Origin: Duganella sacchari
Lineage (GTDB): Bacteria > Pseudomonadota > Gammaproteobacteria > Burkholderiales > Burkholderiaceae_D
Assembly (NCBI RefSeq): GCF_900143065.1
Contig: NZ_FRCX01000006.1
Coordinates: forward strand, 1-64,000
Direction: 5' to 3'
Length of the DNA stretch: 64,000 nucleotides
This document shows positions 8,427-18,690 of this stretch, one piece after another. The notes under the pieces are model-generated. The model ran no database searches. It worked only from the letters and a program-made list of their open reading frames with translations, and was not told the DNA's origin. How positions within the stretch are numbered: the stretch's first letter is position 1; each line of letters starts with the position of its first letter. Position numbers and translations under genes: made by a program.

Positions 8427-9422
8427 ATGACGCAGCCAATCCGCTGGGGTATTCTGGGCACCGGCAAAATCGCCAAAGCCTTCGCTACTGCATTGAAGGA
8501 CACGCCTGATGCCCAACTGGCCGCCGTTGCTTCGCGCACTGTAGATAGCGCTAACACCTTCGCGCAGGCGTATGGCGCCGGGCGTGCCCACGGCAGCTAT
8601 CAGGCGCTGGCTGATGATCCTGACGTCGATGTCATCTACATCGGCACGCCGCACCCCATGCACCACGAGAACGCGCTGATGTGCCTACACGGCGGCAAGG
8701 CGGTGCTGGTGGAGAAGTCGTTCACTATGAACCGTCGTCAGGCCGAAGACATCATCAATCTCGCGCGCGCGAAAAAACTGTTCGTGATGGAAGCCATGTG
8801 GACGCGCTTCATGCCGGCCATTGTGGAAGCCAAGCGCATCGTCGACAGCGGCGAGATCGGCAAGCCGGCCAATGTCAGCGCCGATTTCGGCTTCACGTCG
8901 GATGCTGGCCCGGAGCATCGCCTGTTCGCGCCGGAGCTGGGCGGTGGCGCGCTGCTGGACCTGGGCATCTATCCGCTGTCGATGGCGTCGTACTTCCTCG
9001 GTCCTGTCACGGGCGTCAAGGCGCAGGCGGAGATGACGGCCACCGGCGTCGATATGCAGACCGCATTCACCTTGCAGCATAAAGGCGGCGCCGTGTCGGC
9101 CTGCTCGTGCAGCCTGCGTTCGCGCACGCCGACCGAATTGACCATCTCCGGCACCAAGGGCTTTGTGCGCCTGCATGACCGCTTCCACAGCACGGACAGC
9201 ATCAGCGTTACGCTGGTGGACGGCGGCTCGCGCGGCGAACGCACTATCACGCTGCCGAAAAGCGGCAACGGCTACACGCACGAAGCGCAGGAAGTTGGCC
9301 GCTGCCTGCGCGCAGGCCTGATCGAAAGCCCGGTGATGCCGCACGAAGAAACCCTGTCCATCATGGGCGCACTCGACGAAATCCGCGCGCAGATCGGTCT
9401 GCGTTATCCATCCGACGAGTAG
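8427..9422 (+). CDS. Gfo/Idh/MocA-family NAD(P)-dependent oxidoreductase
   Basis: A 331-residue cytoplasmic oxidoreductase. The Rossmann fingerprint is at the N-terminus (WGILGTGKIAKAFATAL), the family E-K motif is in VLVEKSFTMN, and the MWTRFMP stretch is typical of the dihydrodiol/trans-1,2-dihydrobenzene-diol dehydrogenase-like branch. The substrate is probably a sugar or cyclic diol but cannot be fixed. I start at the ATG at 8427, because the open frame extending upstream to 8064 lies wholly within the previous gene. It is 50 bases after the DUF3025 gene. Confidence 0.88.
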   Translation: MTQPIRWGILGTGKIAKAFATALKDTPDAQLAAVASRTVDSANTFAQAYGAGRAHGSYQALADDPDVDVIYIGTPHPMHHENALMCLHGGKAVLVEKSFTMNRRQAEDIINLARAKKLFVMEAMWTRFMPAIVEAKRIVDSGEIGKPANVSADFGFTSDAGPEHRLFAPELGGGALLDLGIYPLSMASYFLGPVTGVKAQAEMTATGVDMQTAFTLQHKGGAVSACSCSLRSRTPTELTISGTKGFVRLHDRFHSTDSISVTLVDGGSRGERTITLPKSGNGYTHEAQEVGRCLRAGLIESPVMPHEETLSIMGALDEIRAQIGLRYPSDE

Positions 9423-9452
9423 GGCGTCTCAAGCGCGGTTGGCGCGAACTGG

Positions 9453-9477
9453 TTAAAATCGGGGAATATGATTTTAA
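9453..9477. promoter_or_regulatory. Inverted repeat upstream of the MFS gene
   Basis: TTAAAATC (9453-9460) and GATTTTAA (9470-9477) are perfect 8-bp arms with a 9-base spacer, ending 16 bases before the MFS start codon. It is AT-rich against a GC-rich background. It could be an operator or a leader hairpin; no adjacent regulator gene is present. Confidence 0.4.
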
Positions 9478-9493
9478 TAACCGGGGATAGACC

Positions 9494-10705
9494 ATGTTCA
9501 CCGCCGACCGCGCACCCTCCTTGAAAACCGTGCTGCTCGCCACTGGCGTCGTGCTGACGCTGGCCATGGGCGTGCGCCATGGCTTTGGCTTCTGGATGCA
9601 GCCGATCTCCCAGGCCAACGGCTGGACGCGCGAGACCTATTCGCTGGCGCAGGCGATGCAGAATCTGATGTGGGGCGCGTTTGGTCCGTTCGCCGGCATG
9701 GCGGCCGACCGCTTCGGCACCATGCGCGTGGTGCTGGTGGGCGCCGTCTCGTACATGCTCGGCCTGGTGTGGATGGCGACGATCACGCATCCGACCATGT
9801 TCGTGCTGGGCTCCGGCGTGTTTATCGGCATAGGCCTGGCGTGTACCGCGTTCGGCGCGGTGAGCGGCATCATTGGCCGTGTGGCGCCGGTGGAGAAGCG
9901 TTCATGGGCGTTTGGTATTTCCGGCGCGGCCAGCTCGTTTGGCCAGTTCATGATGATGCCGATTGAGCAGCAGCTGATTTCCGCCGTCGGCTGGCAGAGC
10001 GCCTTCTACATCCTGGGCGGCCTGATCGTGCTGCTGATGGTGCCGATGGCCTTCCATCTGCGCGAGCCTGCGGTGACGCATGCACACGGCCCGCAGCAAA
10101 GCATCCGCGAGGCGGCCAGCGAGGCGCTGGGGAATCGCTCCTTCCTGTTCCTGTTGACCGGTTATTTCGTCTGCGGCTTCCAGGTGGTGTTCATCGGCGT
10201 GCATTTGCCCGCGTATCTGAAAGATAAGGGCATTGCCAATCCAAGCGTGGCGGTGATGGCGCTGGCGCTGATAGGCTTGTTCAACATCTTCGGTTCCTAC
10301 TACGCGGGCAAGCTGGGTGGACGCTTCCCCAAACGCTACCTGCTGTCGACGATTTACTTCTCGCGCTCCGTGGTGATCTCGCTATTCCTGCTGGCGCCAT
10401 TGATGCCGGCATCGGTATACCTGTTTGCGGCGGCGATGGGCGTGCTGTGGCTGTCCACGGTGCCACTCACCAACGGCATCATTGCCGGCGTATTTGGCGT
10501 CAAGCATATGTCCATGCTGGCCGGGATCGTCTTCTTCTCGCACCAGCTGGGCAGCTTCCTGGGCGTGTGGCTGGGCGGTTATCTGTACACCAGCACCGGC
10601 AGCTACGACATCGTGTGGGGCATCGCGATAGCGCTGGGCGTGATGTCCGGCCTGATCAACCTGCCGATCAGCGAACGCCCAGTGGTGCGCGCACAGGTGG
10701 CATGA
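9494..10705 (+). CDS. MFS transporter, 12 TM
   Basis: A 403-residue major facilitator with about 12 hydrophobic segments and the loop 2-3 signature FAGMAADRFGTMRVVLVG. The opening HGFGFWMQPISQANGW resembles monocarboxylate/cyanate-type MFS permeases (OFA/CynX-like), but the substrate is not determinable. GGGGA stands before the ATG. An AT-rich inverted repeat lies just upstream. The stop codon overlaps the ATG of a 39-codon gene in an ATGA arrangement, so a small membrane peptide is made with it. Confidence 0.88.
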   Translation: MFTADRAPSLKTVLLATGVVLTLAMGVRHGFGFWMQPISQANGWTRETYSLAQAMQNLMWGAFGPFAGMAADRFGTMRVVLVGAVSYMLGLVWMATITHPTMFVLGSGVFIGIGLACTAFGAVSGIIGRVAPVEKRSWAFGISGAASSFGQFMMMPIEQQLISAVGWQSAFYILGGLIVLLMVPMAFHLREPAVTHAHGPQQSIREAASEALGNRSFLFLLTGYFVCGFQVVFIGVHLPAYLKDKGIANPSVAVMALALIGLFNIFGSYYAGKLGGRFPKRYLLSTIYFSRSVVISLFLLAPLMPASVYLFAAAMGVLWLSTVPLTNGIIAGVFGVKHMSMLAGIVFFSHQLGSFLGVWLGGYLYTSTGSYDIVWGIAIALGVMSGLINLPISERPVVRAQVA

Positions 10706-10821
10706 TGAAGACCAGGCTGCTACGCGCCATCGTCGCCGTGGTGCTGGCGCTGATCTTCGCGTCGTACTTGCAGCCAGACTTTGTGGTCGATCTAGCGAAC
10801 CGCATCTACCTCTGCTTTTAG
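10702..10821 (+). CDS. 39-residue membrane peptide coupled to the MFS transporter
   Basis: The frame starts at an ATG overlapping the MFS stop by four bases (ATGA) and encodes a peptide starting MMKTRLLRA, with one hydrophobic stretch (IVAVVLALIFASYL) and a short tail ending YLCF. Positive residues before the hydrophobic segment suggest a single inner-membrane helix with the N-terminus inside. The overlap and the lack of any other gene before recG favour a real coupled gene. Function is unknown; it might be an accessory peptide of the transporter (inference). Confidence 0.55.
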   Translation: MMKTRLLRAIVAVVLALIFASYLQPDFVVDLANRIYLCF

Positions 10822-10824
10822 TAT

Positions 10825-10918
10825 AGTTCGGGGTCAGTGCCGACATTCGGACACAGCCTCTGCCGTAGGCGTGCCTACGGCAGAGGCTGTGTCCGAATGT
10901 CGGTACTGACCCCGAACT
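10825..10918. repeat. Long palindromic hairpin element, copy 1
   Basis: A 94-bp inverted repeat with 46-bp arms, a 2-base centre (GT at 10871-10872) and a single mismatched pair. It starts with AGTTCGGGGTCAGTGCCGAC and its inner part holds CTCTGCCGTAG. It fills the whole gap between two convergent genes: four bases after the 39-codon gene stop, and its last base is in the recG stop codon. Its outer 29 bases are shared with copy 2 and its inner 11 with copy 3. There is no clear T-tract. It may act as a bidirectional terminator or mRNA 3' end, or be a mobile REP/MITE-like repeat. Confidence 0.9.
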
Positions 10919-12984
10919 TAGACTTTGAGGAATTCTTCGCGGCCGCCTAGCCAGCGGGCGAGGTGGGCTTCGACGGTGGCGGCTTTTTCCGGGCTGTCGG
11001 AGTGCAGCAGGTCGTGGGCGACGTCGCGTGCCTGGTCGACCAGCCAGCTGTCGGTTTCCAGGTCGGCGAAGCGCAGCATGGCCTGGCCGGACTGGCGTGC
11101 GCCGAGGAATTCGCCGGGGCCTCGGATCTCCAGGTCGCGCCGGGCGATTTCGAAACCGTCCGTGGTTTCGCGCATGGTCATCAGGCGCTGCTTGGCGACG
11201 TGCCCCAGCGGGCTTTGATACAGCAGCAGGCAGACTGACGCCGCCGAACCCCGGCCCACGCGGCCGCGCAGCTGGTGCAGCTGCGACAGGCCAAAACGCT
11301 CGGCGTGCTCAATCACCATCAGCGATGCATTCGGAACGTCAACCCCTACTTCGATCACAGTGGTGGCGACCAGCACCTGCATCTCGTTGGCGGTGAAGGC
11401 GTCCATCACCAATTGCTTCTCCGCCGGCTTCATGCGGCCGTGGACCAGACCGACATTCAGGTCGGGCAGGGCTTCGGCCAGCAGGGCGTGCGTCTCGGTC
11501 GCGGTTTGCAGTTGCAGCGCTTCCGATTCTTCGATCAGCGGACAGACCCAGTACACCTGGCGGCCTTCCTGCGCGGCGGCGTGTACGCGTTCGATCACTT
11601 CGTCGCGGCGGTTCTGGTCGATGGCGCGCGTGACGATGGGGCTGCGGCCGGGCGGCAGTTCGTCGATCACGGAGACTTCCAGGTCGGCGTAGTAGGTCAT
11701 GGCCAGCGTGCGCGGGATCGGCGTGGCGGACATCATGAGCTGGTGCGGCACGGAGCCGGCGACGCCTTTGTTGCGCAACAAAAGCCGCTGGCCGACGCCA
11801 AAGCGGTGCTGCTCGTCGACGATGGACAGACCGAGGTTTTCAAACGTCACCACGTCTTGCAGCAGCGCGTGGGTGCCGACCACGAGGCGGGCTTCGCCGG
11901 ATTCGATCATGTCGTAGGCGGCCTGTTTTTCTTTTTTCTTCAGGCTGCCGGTCAGCCAGGCGACCTTGACGCCCAGCGGTTCCATCCACGCGGCGATCTT
12001 GCGGAAGTGCTGTTCCGCCAGGATTTCGGTCGGCGCCATCAGCGCGGCCTGATAACCGCTGTCGATCGCCTGCGCAGCCGCCAGCGCGGACACCACGGTC
12101 TTGCCGCTGCCGACGTCGCCCTGCAGCAGGCGCTGCATCGGATAGGGCTGGCGCAGATCGGCGCTGATCTCGGCCAGCACGCGCTGTTGCGCGCCTGTCA
12201 GCTTGAACGGCAGCACCGCCTGCAGGTCGCGCGACAACGTGCCAACCTTGGTGAGCGCCGGCGAACCTTTGGCGCGGCGCGCACGCTGCGCGCGTTTGAG
12301 TGACAGCTGCTGCGCCAGCAGTTCGTCGAACTTGACCCGCGTCCACGCCGGATGCGAGCGGTCGGCCAGTGCGTAGTTGTCCACTTGCTGCGGCGGATAG
12401 TGCAGCAGCTTGACGGCCGGCTCCAGGTCGGACAGCTGTAATTGCTGGCGCAGGGAGGCGGGCAGCGTGTCGGTCCAGTCGACACGCTTCATGGCTTCGT
12501 TGATAGCCTTGCGCAGCACGGGCTGCGACAGGCCCTCGCCGGACGGATAGACCGGCGTCAGCGAGGTTGGCAGCGGCGCGCCCTGGTTGACCACCTTGTA
12601 GGCCGGGTGCACCATCTCGGCGCCGAAGAAGCCGTGCTTCAATTCGCCGCGCGCGCGCACCCGCGTGCCCTCGGCCAGCTGCTTGACCTGGCTGCCGTAG
12701 AAATTCATGAAACGCAGCTGCAATTCGCCCGTGTCATCGCTGATATGCACCAACAGCTGGCGCCGGGGCTTGTAGGTGATCTCGTTTTTTACAACAACGC
12801 CCTCAACTTGGGAGGTGTCGCCGCCGTGCAGCCGGGCCTCTTCGATGGTGATGACCTGAGTCTCATCCTCGTAACGCATGGGCAGGTGCAACACCAGGTC
12901 CATATCGGTGTGCAGGCCCAATTTGGCCAGTTTGGCCTCTGCGCTGATGATTTTTTTAGCAGTTTTCGGCGGTGAAACAGGCAT
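10918..12984 (-). CDS. recG: ATP-dependent DNA helicase RecG
   Basis: A 688-residue RecG that reverses stalled replication forks and branch-migrates Holliday junctions. The N-terminal wedge/OB domain covers about residues 1-250 (KHGFFGAEMVHP, LTPVYPSGEGLSQ). The helicase core has Walker A GDVGSGKTVVS, motif II DEQHRFG, motif III MSATPIPRTLAM, motif V VATTVIEVGVDVPNA and motif VI QLRGRVGRG. The C-terminal EFLGARQSGQ region is typical. Length is normal. The promoter must lie in the 87-base gap shared with divergent queA. The stop touches hairpin copy 1. Confidence 0.97.
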   Translation of the reverse strand: MPVSPPKTAKKIISAEAKLAKLGLHTDMDLVLHLPMRYEDETQVITIEEARLHGGDTSQVEGVVVKNEITYKPRRQLLVHISDDTGELQLRFMNFYGSQVKQLAEGTRVRARGELKHGFFGAEMVHPAYKVVNQGAPLPTSLTPVYPSGEGLSQPVLRKAINEAMKRVDWTDTLPASLRQQLQLSDLEPAVKLLHYPPQQVDNYALADRSHPAWTRVKFDELLAQQLSLKRAQRARRAKGSPALTKVGTLSRDLQAVLPFKLTGAQQRVLAEISADLRQPYPMQRLLQGDVGSGKTVVSALAAAQAIDSGYQAALMAPTEILAEQHFRKIAAWMEPLGVKVAWLTGSLKKKEKQAAYDMIESGEARLVVGTHALLQDVVTFENLGLSIVDEQHRFGVGQRLLLRNKGVAGSVPHQLMMSATPIPRTLAMTYYADLEVSVIDELPPGRSPIVTRAIDQNRRDEVIERVHAAAQEGRQVYWVCPLIEESEALQLQTATETHALLAEALPDLNVGLVHGRMKPAEKQLVMDAFTANEMQVLVATTVIEVGVDVPNASLMVIEHAERFGLSQLHQLRGRVGRGSAASVCLLLYQSPLGHVAKQRLMTMRETTDGFEIARRDLEIRGPGEFLGARQSGQAMLRFADLETDSWLVDQARDVAHDLLHSDSPEKAATVEAHLARWLGGREEFLKV

Positions 12985-13071
12985 ATAGCGTAAAATAGAG
13001 GGTTGGCCGCCGGTATTGTAAGGCTAGCACCGGCTTAAGGCCTACCGTATCTTTGTTAACAGAGTCCGCAC

Positions 13072-14097
13072 ATGTATTCGCTTTCCGATTTCGATTTTAA
13101 CTTGCCGCAAGAACGTATTGCGCAATTCCCGCTGCCAGACCGCAGCGCTTCCCGTCTGCTGCATCTGGACGGGAAGCAGATTATCGACCGCCAGTTCGCC
13201 GACATCGTCGCGCAGCTGCAAGCCGGCGACCTGCTGGTGATGAACAATACCCGCGTGCTGAAGGCGCGTTTCTTCGGCACCAAGGAGAGCGGCGGCAAGG
13301 TCGAGGCGCTGGTGGAGCGCGTGCTGGATAACCGCACCGTGCTGGCCCAGGTGCGCGCCTCGCGCTCGCCGCTGGCGGGCACCAAGATGCGTCTGGCCGA
13401 TGCGTTTGACGTGACCGTGGGCGAGCGCGCCGGCGAGTTCTTCACGCTGCATTTCGATGCCGATGTGTTTGACCTCATCGAAGCGCATGGCCGTCTGCCG
13501 CTGCCGCCGTACATCGAGCACGATGCGGATTCGTTTGACGAAAACCGCTATCAGACCGTGTTCAACAAGGTGCCGGGCGCCGTTGCCGCGCCCACCGCCG
13601 GCCTGCACTTTGACGAGCCGTTACTGGAGAAGCTGAAAGCCAAGGGTGTCAACTTTGCCTACGTGACGCTGCACGTGGGCGCAGGCACCTTCCAGCCGGT
13701 GCGTCACGAAAACCTGTCCGATCACCAGATGCATACCGAGTGGTACACCATGCCGCAGGAGACGGTGGATGCGGTGCGCGCGGCGCGTGCTGCCGGCCGG
13801 GATGTGGTGGCGGTCGGCACGACCTCGCTGCGCGCGCTGGAGTCGGCGTCGCAGAGCGGCCAGCTGGAGGCCGGCAGCGCGGATACGGCGCTGTTCATCA
13901 CGCCAGGCTACCAGTTCAAGACCGTGACCCGCCTGATTACCAATTTCCACCTGCCGAAGTCGACGCTGCTGATGCTGGTGTCGGCGTTTGCCGGTTTTGA
14001 AGAGATCCGCGCCGCCTACGCGCATGCGATCGCCAATGAATACCGCTTCTTCAGCTACGGCGACGCCATGCTGCTGACGACGCAAAACAAGGAATAA
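13072..14097 (+). CDS. queA: S-adenosylmethionine:tRNA ribosyltransferase-isomerase
   Basis: A 341-residue QueA that transfers and isomerises the ribosyl of SAM onto preQ1 in tRNA, giving epoxyqueuosine. Family marks are the N-terminal [51 protein letters not shown] and the C-terminal [16 protein letters not shown]. Length is normal. It is followed after three bases by tgt, the preceding enzyme of the same pathway, and then yajC-secDF, the usual proteobacterial order. It is divergent from recG. Confidence 0.97.
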   Translation: MYSLSDFDFNLPQERIAQFPLPDRSASRLLHLDGKQIIDRQFADIVAQLQAGDLLVMNNTRVLKARFFGTKESGGKVEALVERVLDNRTVLAQVRASRSPLAGTKMRLADAFDVTVGERAGEFFTLHFDADVFDLIEAHGRLPLPPYIEHDADSFDENRYQTVFNKVPGAVAAPTAGLHFDEPLLEKLKAKGVNFAYVTLHVGAGTFQPVRHENLSDHQMHTEWYTMPQETVDAVRAARAAGRDVVAVGTTSLRALESASQSGQLEAGSADTALFITPGYQFKTVTRLITNFHLPKSTLLMLVSAFAGFEEIRAAYAHAIANEYRFFSYGDAMLLTTQNKE

Positions 14098-15240
<1,143 letters not shown>

Positions 15241-15311
15241 AAGTCCTAACGCCATCCGGCCAGTGCTAGAATACAGCGCTGTTTTTTAAACTATAGATAT
15301 CGGAGTCACCT

Positions 15312-15647
15312 GTGTTCTTCATTTCCAATGCTTATGCCCAATCCAATCCACTCGAAGCGATGGGCTCGTCCGGCTTCCTGGGCCAGTATGGTTTCCTGAT
15401 TCTGATGTTCGTGGCCATGTACTTCCTGATGATCCGTCCTCAGCAGAAGCGCGCCAAGGAACAAAAAGCCATGATGGAAGCCCTGGCCAAAGGCGACGAA
15501 GTCGTCACCGTCGGCGGCGTACTGGGCAAGATCTCCAAGATTAACGACCAATACCTGACCCTGGAAGTGTCCAGCGGCGCCGAAATGATGGTGCAGAAGA
15601 ACGCCGTGACCATGGTTCTGCCAAAAGGCACGATCAAGGCGCTGTAA
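15312..15647 (+). CDS. yajC: Sec translocase accessory subunit YajC
   Basis: A 111-residue membrane protein that associates with SecDF-YidC at the inner membrane. It has one strong transmembrane helix (GQYGFLILMFVAMYFLMI) followed by the family motif RPQQKRAKEQ and a soluble domain with GDEVVTVGGVLGKI. I use the GTG at 15312 (MFFISNAYAQ), with GGAG seven bases upstream. The N-terminal stretch is typical of betaproteobacterial YajC. It lies directly upstream of secD. Confidence 0.94.
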   Translation: MFFISNAYAQSNPLEAMGSSGFLGQYGFLILMFVAMYFLMIRPQQKRAKEQKAMMEALAKGDEVVTVGGVLGKISKINDQYLTLEVSSGAEMMVQKNAVTMVLPKGTIKAL

Positions 15648-15712
15648 TCTTGCCGGCCCGCCTGTGTGCGGGCCGTGTTGCGTCCAACGCCCACATTGAA
15701 CGTTAGAACAAT

Positions 15713-17575
15713 ATGAATCGTTATCCAGTCTGGAAATATATCCTTATTGCCGTTGCCATCCTGCTGGGCACGCTGTTTACCGTGCCTAACTTCTTCGGCC
15801 AGTCGCCGGCAGTGCAGGTCACCAGCGGCAAGTCGACGGTCAAGATGACCTCCGACATGACGGCCAAGGTGGCTGACGTGCTGGCCAAGGCCGGCATCGC
15901 CAACAACGGTCTGAGCTTTGACGGCAGCGGCACCTACGCCTCGGTGCGCGTGCGCTTTGCCACGCCGGACATCCAGTTCCAGGCCAAGTCGGTGCTGGAA
16001 AAAGGCCTCAACACCGATCCTGAAGATCCTACCTACCTGGTGGCGCTGAACCTGCAGGAAGACACGCCGAAATGGATGCAAAGCCTGCACGCGCTGCCGA
16101 TGTATCTCGGCCTCGACTTGCGTGGTGGCGTGCACTTCCTGATGCAGGTGGATAGCAAGGCCGTGCTGGCCAAGCGTATTCAGGGCATCCAGTCGGCCGC
16201 CCGCTCCTCGCTGCGCGACAAGAACGTGCGCCACGCCGGTATCGAGGTGGTGGGCGACACCGTGGAAATCAAATTCCGCGACGACGCCACCCGCCAGAAA
16301 GCCAAGGACGTGCTGTCCGGCGCGCTTGCCGACCTGACCTATGCCGATGCCGGCGAAGGCAGTGAACTGAAAACCGTGGTCAGCCTGAAGCCGGCCGCGC
16401 TCAAGCAAACCATCGACGATGGCGTGAAGCAGAACATCTCGACCCTGTCCAAGCGTGTCAACGAACTGGGCGTGGCCGAGCCGGTGATCCAGCAGCAAGG
16501 CCCGGACCGCATCGTGGTCCAACTGCCAGGCGTGCAGGACGTGGCCCGCGCGCGTGCGGTGATCGGCCGCACCGCCACGCTGGAAGTACGCATGGTGGAC
16601 GAGAGCGTCACGCCAGGCACCGAACTGACTGCCGCCATTCCGTTCAATTCGGAACTGTTCACCGTGGGTAAAGGCGTGCCGGTGGTGCTGCTCAAAGACG
16701 TGGTGCTGAGCGGTGAATACATCGCCAGCGCGGTCGCCAGCTTCGACCAGAACCAGCAGCCAGCCGTCGGCATCGACCTGAACGGCGACGGCGGCCGCCG
16801 CATGCGTGAAGCCACCCGCGACCGCGTGGGCAAGAAAATGGCCATCGTGCTCAAGGAAAAAGGCAAGCCGGAAGTGCTGTCGGTAGCCACCATCCAGAGC
16901 GAACTGGGTAGCCGCTTCCAGATCACCGGCATGGGCAACGCCGAAAACTCGGCCGAGCTGGCCCTGCTGCTGCGCTCCGGCGCGCTGTCGGCGCCGATGG
17001 ACGTGATCGAAGAACGCACCATCGGTCCGGCACTGGGCGCTGAAAACATCAGCAAAGGTATCCACTCGACCATGTACGGTTTCGCGGCGATTGCCGTGTT
17101 CATGATCGCCTACTACATGATCTTCGGCTTCTTCAGCGTGTTTGCGCTGGCCTGCAACCTGCTGTTCCTGCTGGCCATCCTGTCGCTGATGCAGGTGACC
17201 CTGACCCTGCCGGGCATGGCCGCAATTGCGCTGGCGCTGGGTATGGCGATTGACTCCAACGTGCTGATTAACGAGCGTATCCGCGAAGAGCTGCGCGCCG
17301 GTGCGACGCCGCAGGCAGCGATTGCCGCCGGCTTCGAACGTGCCTGGGCCACCATCATCGACTCCAACGTCACCACGCTGATCGTCGGTGTGGCGCTGTG
17401 GGTATTCGGTTCCGGTCCGATCCGCGGCTTCGCCGTGGTGCACACGCTGGGTATTCTGACCTCGATGTTCTCCGCCGTGTTTGTCTCGCGCGGTGTGGTC
17501 AACCTCTGGTACGGCCGCAAGAAGAAGCTGCAATCGATCGCCATTGGTACCGTCTGGGTACCTGGTCAGAAATAG
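15713..17575 (+). CDS. secD: Protein translocase subunit SecD
   Basis: A 620-residue SecD, which with SecF uses the proton gradient to pull secreted proteins out of the SecYEG channel. TM1 is at residues 7-25. The first periplasmic region has LGLDLRGGVHFLMQVD and the P1 head. The six-helix C-terminal block holds AIALALGMAIDSNVLINERIREEL and the FGSGPIRGFAVVHTLGI segment. Length is normal. It lies 65 bases after yajC and 25 before secF. Confidence 0.97.
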   Translation: MNRYPVWKYILIAVAILLGTLFTVPNFFGQSPAVQVTSGKSTVKMTSDMTAKVADVLAKAGIANNGLSFDGSGTYASVRVRFATPDIQFQAKSVLEKGLNTDPEDPTYLVALNLQEDTPKWMQSLHALPMYLGLDLRGGVHFLMQVDSKAVLAKRIQGIQSAARSSLRDKNVRHAGIEVVGDTVEIKFRDDATRQKAKDVLSGALADLTYADAGEGSELKTVVSLKPAALKQTIDDGVKQNISTLSKRVNELGVAEPVIQQQGPDRIVVQLPGVQDVARARAVIGRTATLEVRMVDESVTPGTELTAAIPFNSELFTVGKGVPVVLLKDVVLSGEYIASAVASFDQNQQPAVGIDLNGDGGRRMREATRDRVGKKMAIVLKEKGKPEVLSVATIQSELGSRFQITGMGNAENSAELALLLRSGALSAPMDVIEERTIGPALGAENISKGIHSTMYGFAAIAVFMIAYYMIFGFFSVFALACNLLFLLAILSLMQVTLTLPGMAAIALALGMAIDSNVLINERIREELRAGATPQAAIAAGFERAWATIIDSNVTTLIVGVALWVFGSGPIRGFAVVHTLGILTSMFSAVFVSRGVVNLWYGRKKKLQSIAIGTVWVPGQK

Positions 17576-17600
17576 TCAGAAATAACTCGGGGCACGAAAC

Positions 17601-18623
17601 ATGGAATTTTTCCGCATTAAAAAAGACATCCCGTTCATGCGCCACGCGCTGGTGTTCAACGTCATTTCGGCGTTGACCTTCGTTGCGGCCGTGTTCTTCC
17701 TGATCACCCGTCCGTTGCACTTCTCGGTGGAGTTCACCGGCGGTACCGTGATGGAGCTGCGCTACCAGCAGGCGGCGAATCTGGAACGCATCCGCCACAC
17801 GCTGGAAACCATCGGCTACGAACAGCCGGAAGCCACCGGCTTCGGCACCGCGCATGACGTGATGCTGCGTCTGCCGGTGGTGAAGAACATCTCGTCGAAG
17901 GATGCTTCGGCCAAGGTGTTCGACGCGCTGTGCAAAGCTGAAACGGGTAGCCTGAAGCAGATCGACACCGTGACCGCCAAGGGCGAGCACGTGGTCAAGC
18001 AATCCTGCGCCGGTGCTGGCGATGCTGAACTGGTGTCGCTGCAGAAGGTGGAATTCGTTGGTCCGCAGGTGGGCGACGAGCTGGCACAGAACGGCCTGAA
18101 CGCACTGGTGATGGTGGTACTGGGCGTGATGGTCTACCTGGCCATCCGCTTCGAGTGGAAGTTTGCGGTGGCAGCGATCATCGCCAACTTGCACGACGTG
18201 GTCATCATCCTGGGCTTCTTCGCGTTCTTCCAGTGGGAGTTCTCGCTGACGGTGCTGGCCGGTATCCTGGCGGTGCTGGGCTACTCGGTCAACGAGTCGG
18301 TGGTTATCTTCGACCGTATCCGCGAAAACTTCCGCAAGCAGCGCAAGGCGTCGGTGCATGAAGTGATCGACAATGCGATCACCTCGACCATCTCGCGTAC
18401 CATCATCACCCACGGCTGTACGCAGATGATGGTGCTGTCCATGCTGTTCCTGGGCGGCCCGACCTTGCACTACTTCGCGATGGCGCTGACCATCGGTATC
18501 TGCTTCGGTATCTACTCGTCGGTGTTCGTGGCTGCCGCCGTGGCCATGTGGCTGGGTGTGAAACGCGAAGACCTGATCAAGCCGGTCAAGGAAAAAGACG
18601 AAACGGACGGCGCAGTGGTTTAA
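17601..18623 (+). CDS. secF: Protein translocase subunit SecF
   Basis: A 340-residue SecF, partner of SecD. TM1 follows the short cytoplasmic N-terminus (IKKDIPFMRHALVFNVIS). The periplasmic head contains FSVEFTGGTVMELRYQQ. The C-terminal membrane block has GYSVNESVVIFDRIRENFRK and SRTIITHGCTQMMVLSMLFLGG. It is last in the queA-secF cluster and is followed by a strong terminator. Confidence 0.97.
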   Translation: MEFFRIKKDIPFMRHALVFNVISALTFVAAVFFLITRPLHFSVEFTGGTVMELRYQQAANLERIRHTLETIGYEQPEATGFGTAHDVMLRLPVVKNISSKDASAKVFDALCKAETGSLKQIDTVTAKGEHVVKQSCAGAGDAELVSLQKVEFVGPQVGDELAQNGLNALVMVVLGVMVYLAIRFEWKFAVAAIIANLHDVVIILGFFAFFQWEFSLTVLAGILAVLGYSVNESVVIFDRIRENFRKQRKASVHEVIDNAITSTISRTIITHGCTQMMVLSMLFLGGPTLHYFAMALTIGICFGIYSSVFVAAAVAMWLGVKREDLIKPVKEKDETDGAVV

Positions 18624-18648
18624 TCACCAAGCTTGTTGTTTTGCCAGT

Positions 18649-18688
18649 AAAATCCCCCAGCGGTTTAAAGCTTCTGGGGGATTTTCTT
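18649..18688 (+). terminator. Rho-independent terminator after secF
   Basis: AAAATCCCCCAG (18649-18660) pairs with CTGGGGGATTTT (18674-18685), followed by more Ts. The loop is 13 bases. It closes the secF transcript. The ATG of the next gene is at 18691, so the G-rich 3' arm of the stem is also the best Shine-Dalgarno candidate for that gene. Confidence 0.9.
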
Positions 18689-18690
18689 TT

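Noticed and set aside
10447..10701. Longer version of the 39-codon frame extending into the MFS gene
   Set aside because: The upstream part is an out-of-frame shadow of the MFS coding region; the coupled ATG at 10702 explains the small gene.
13010..13040. Short hairpin CCGGTATTG...CACCGG between recG and queA
   Set aside because: A weak, imperfect stem with no terminator tail in a divergent promoter region; probably chance.
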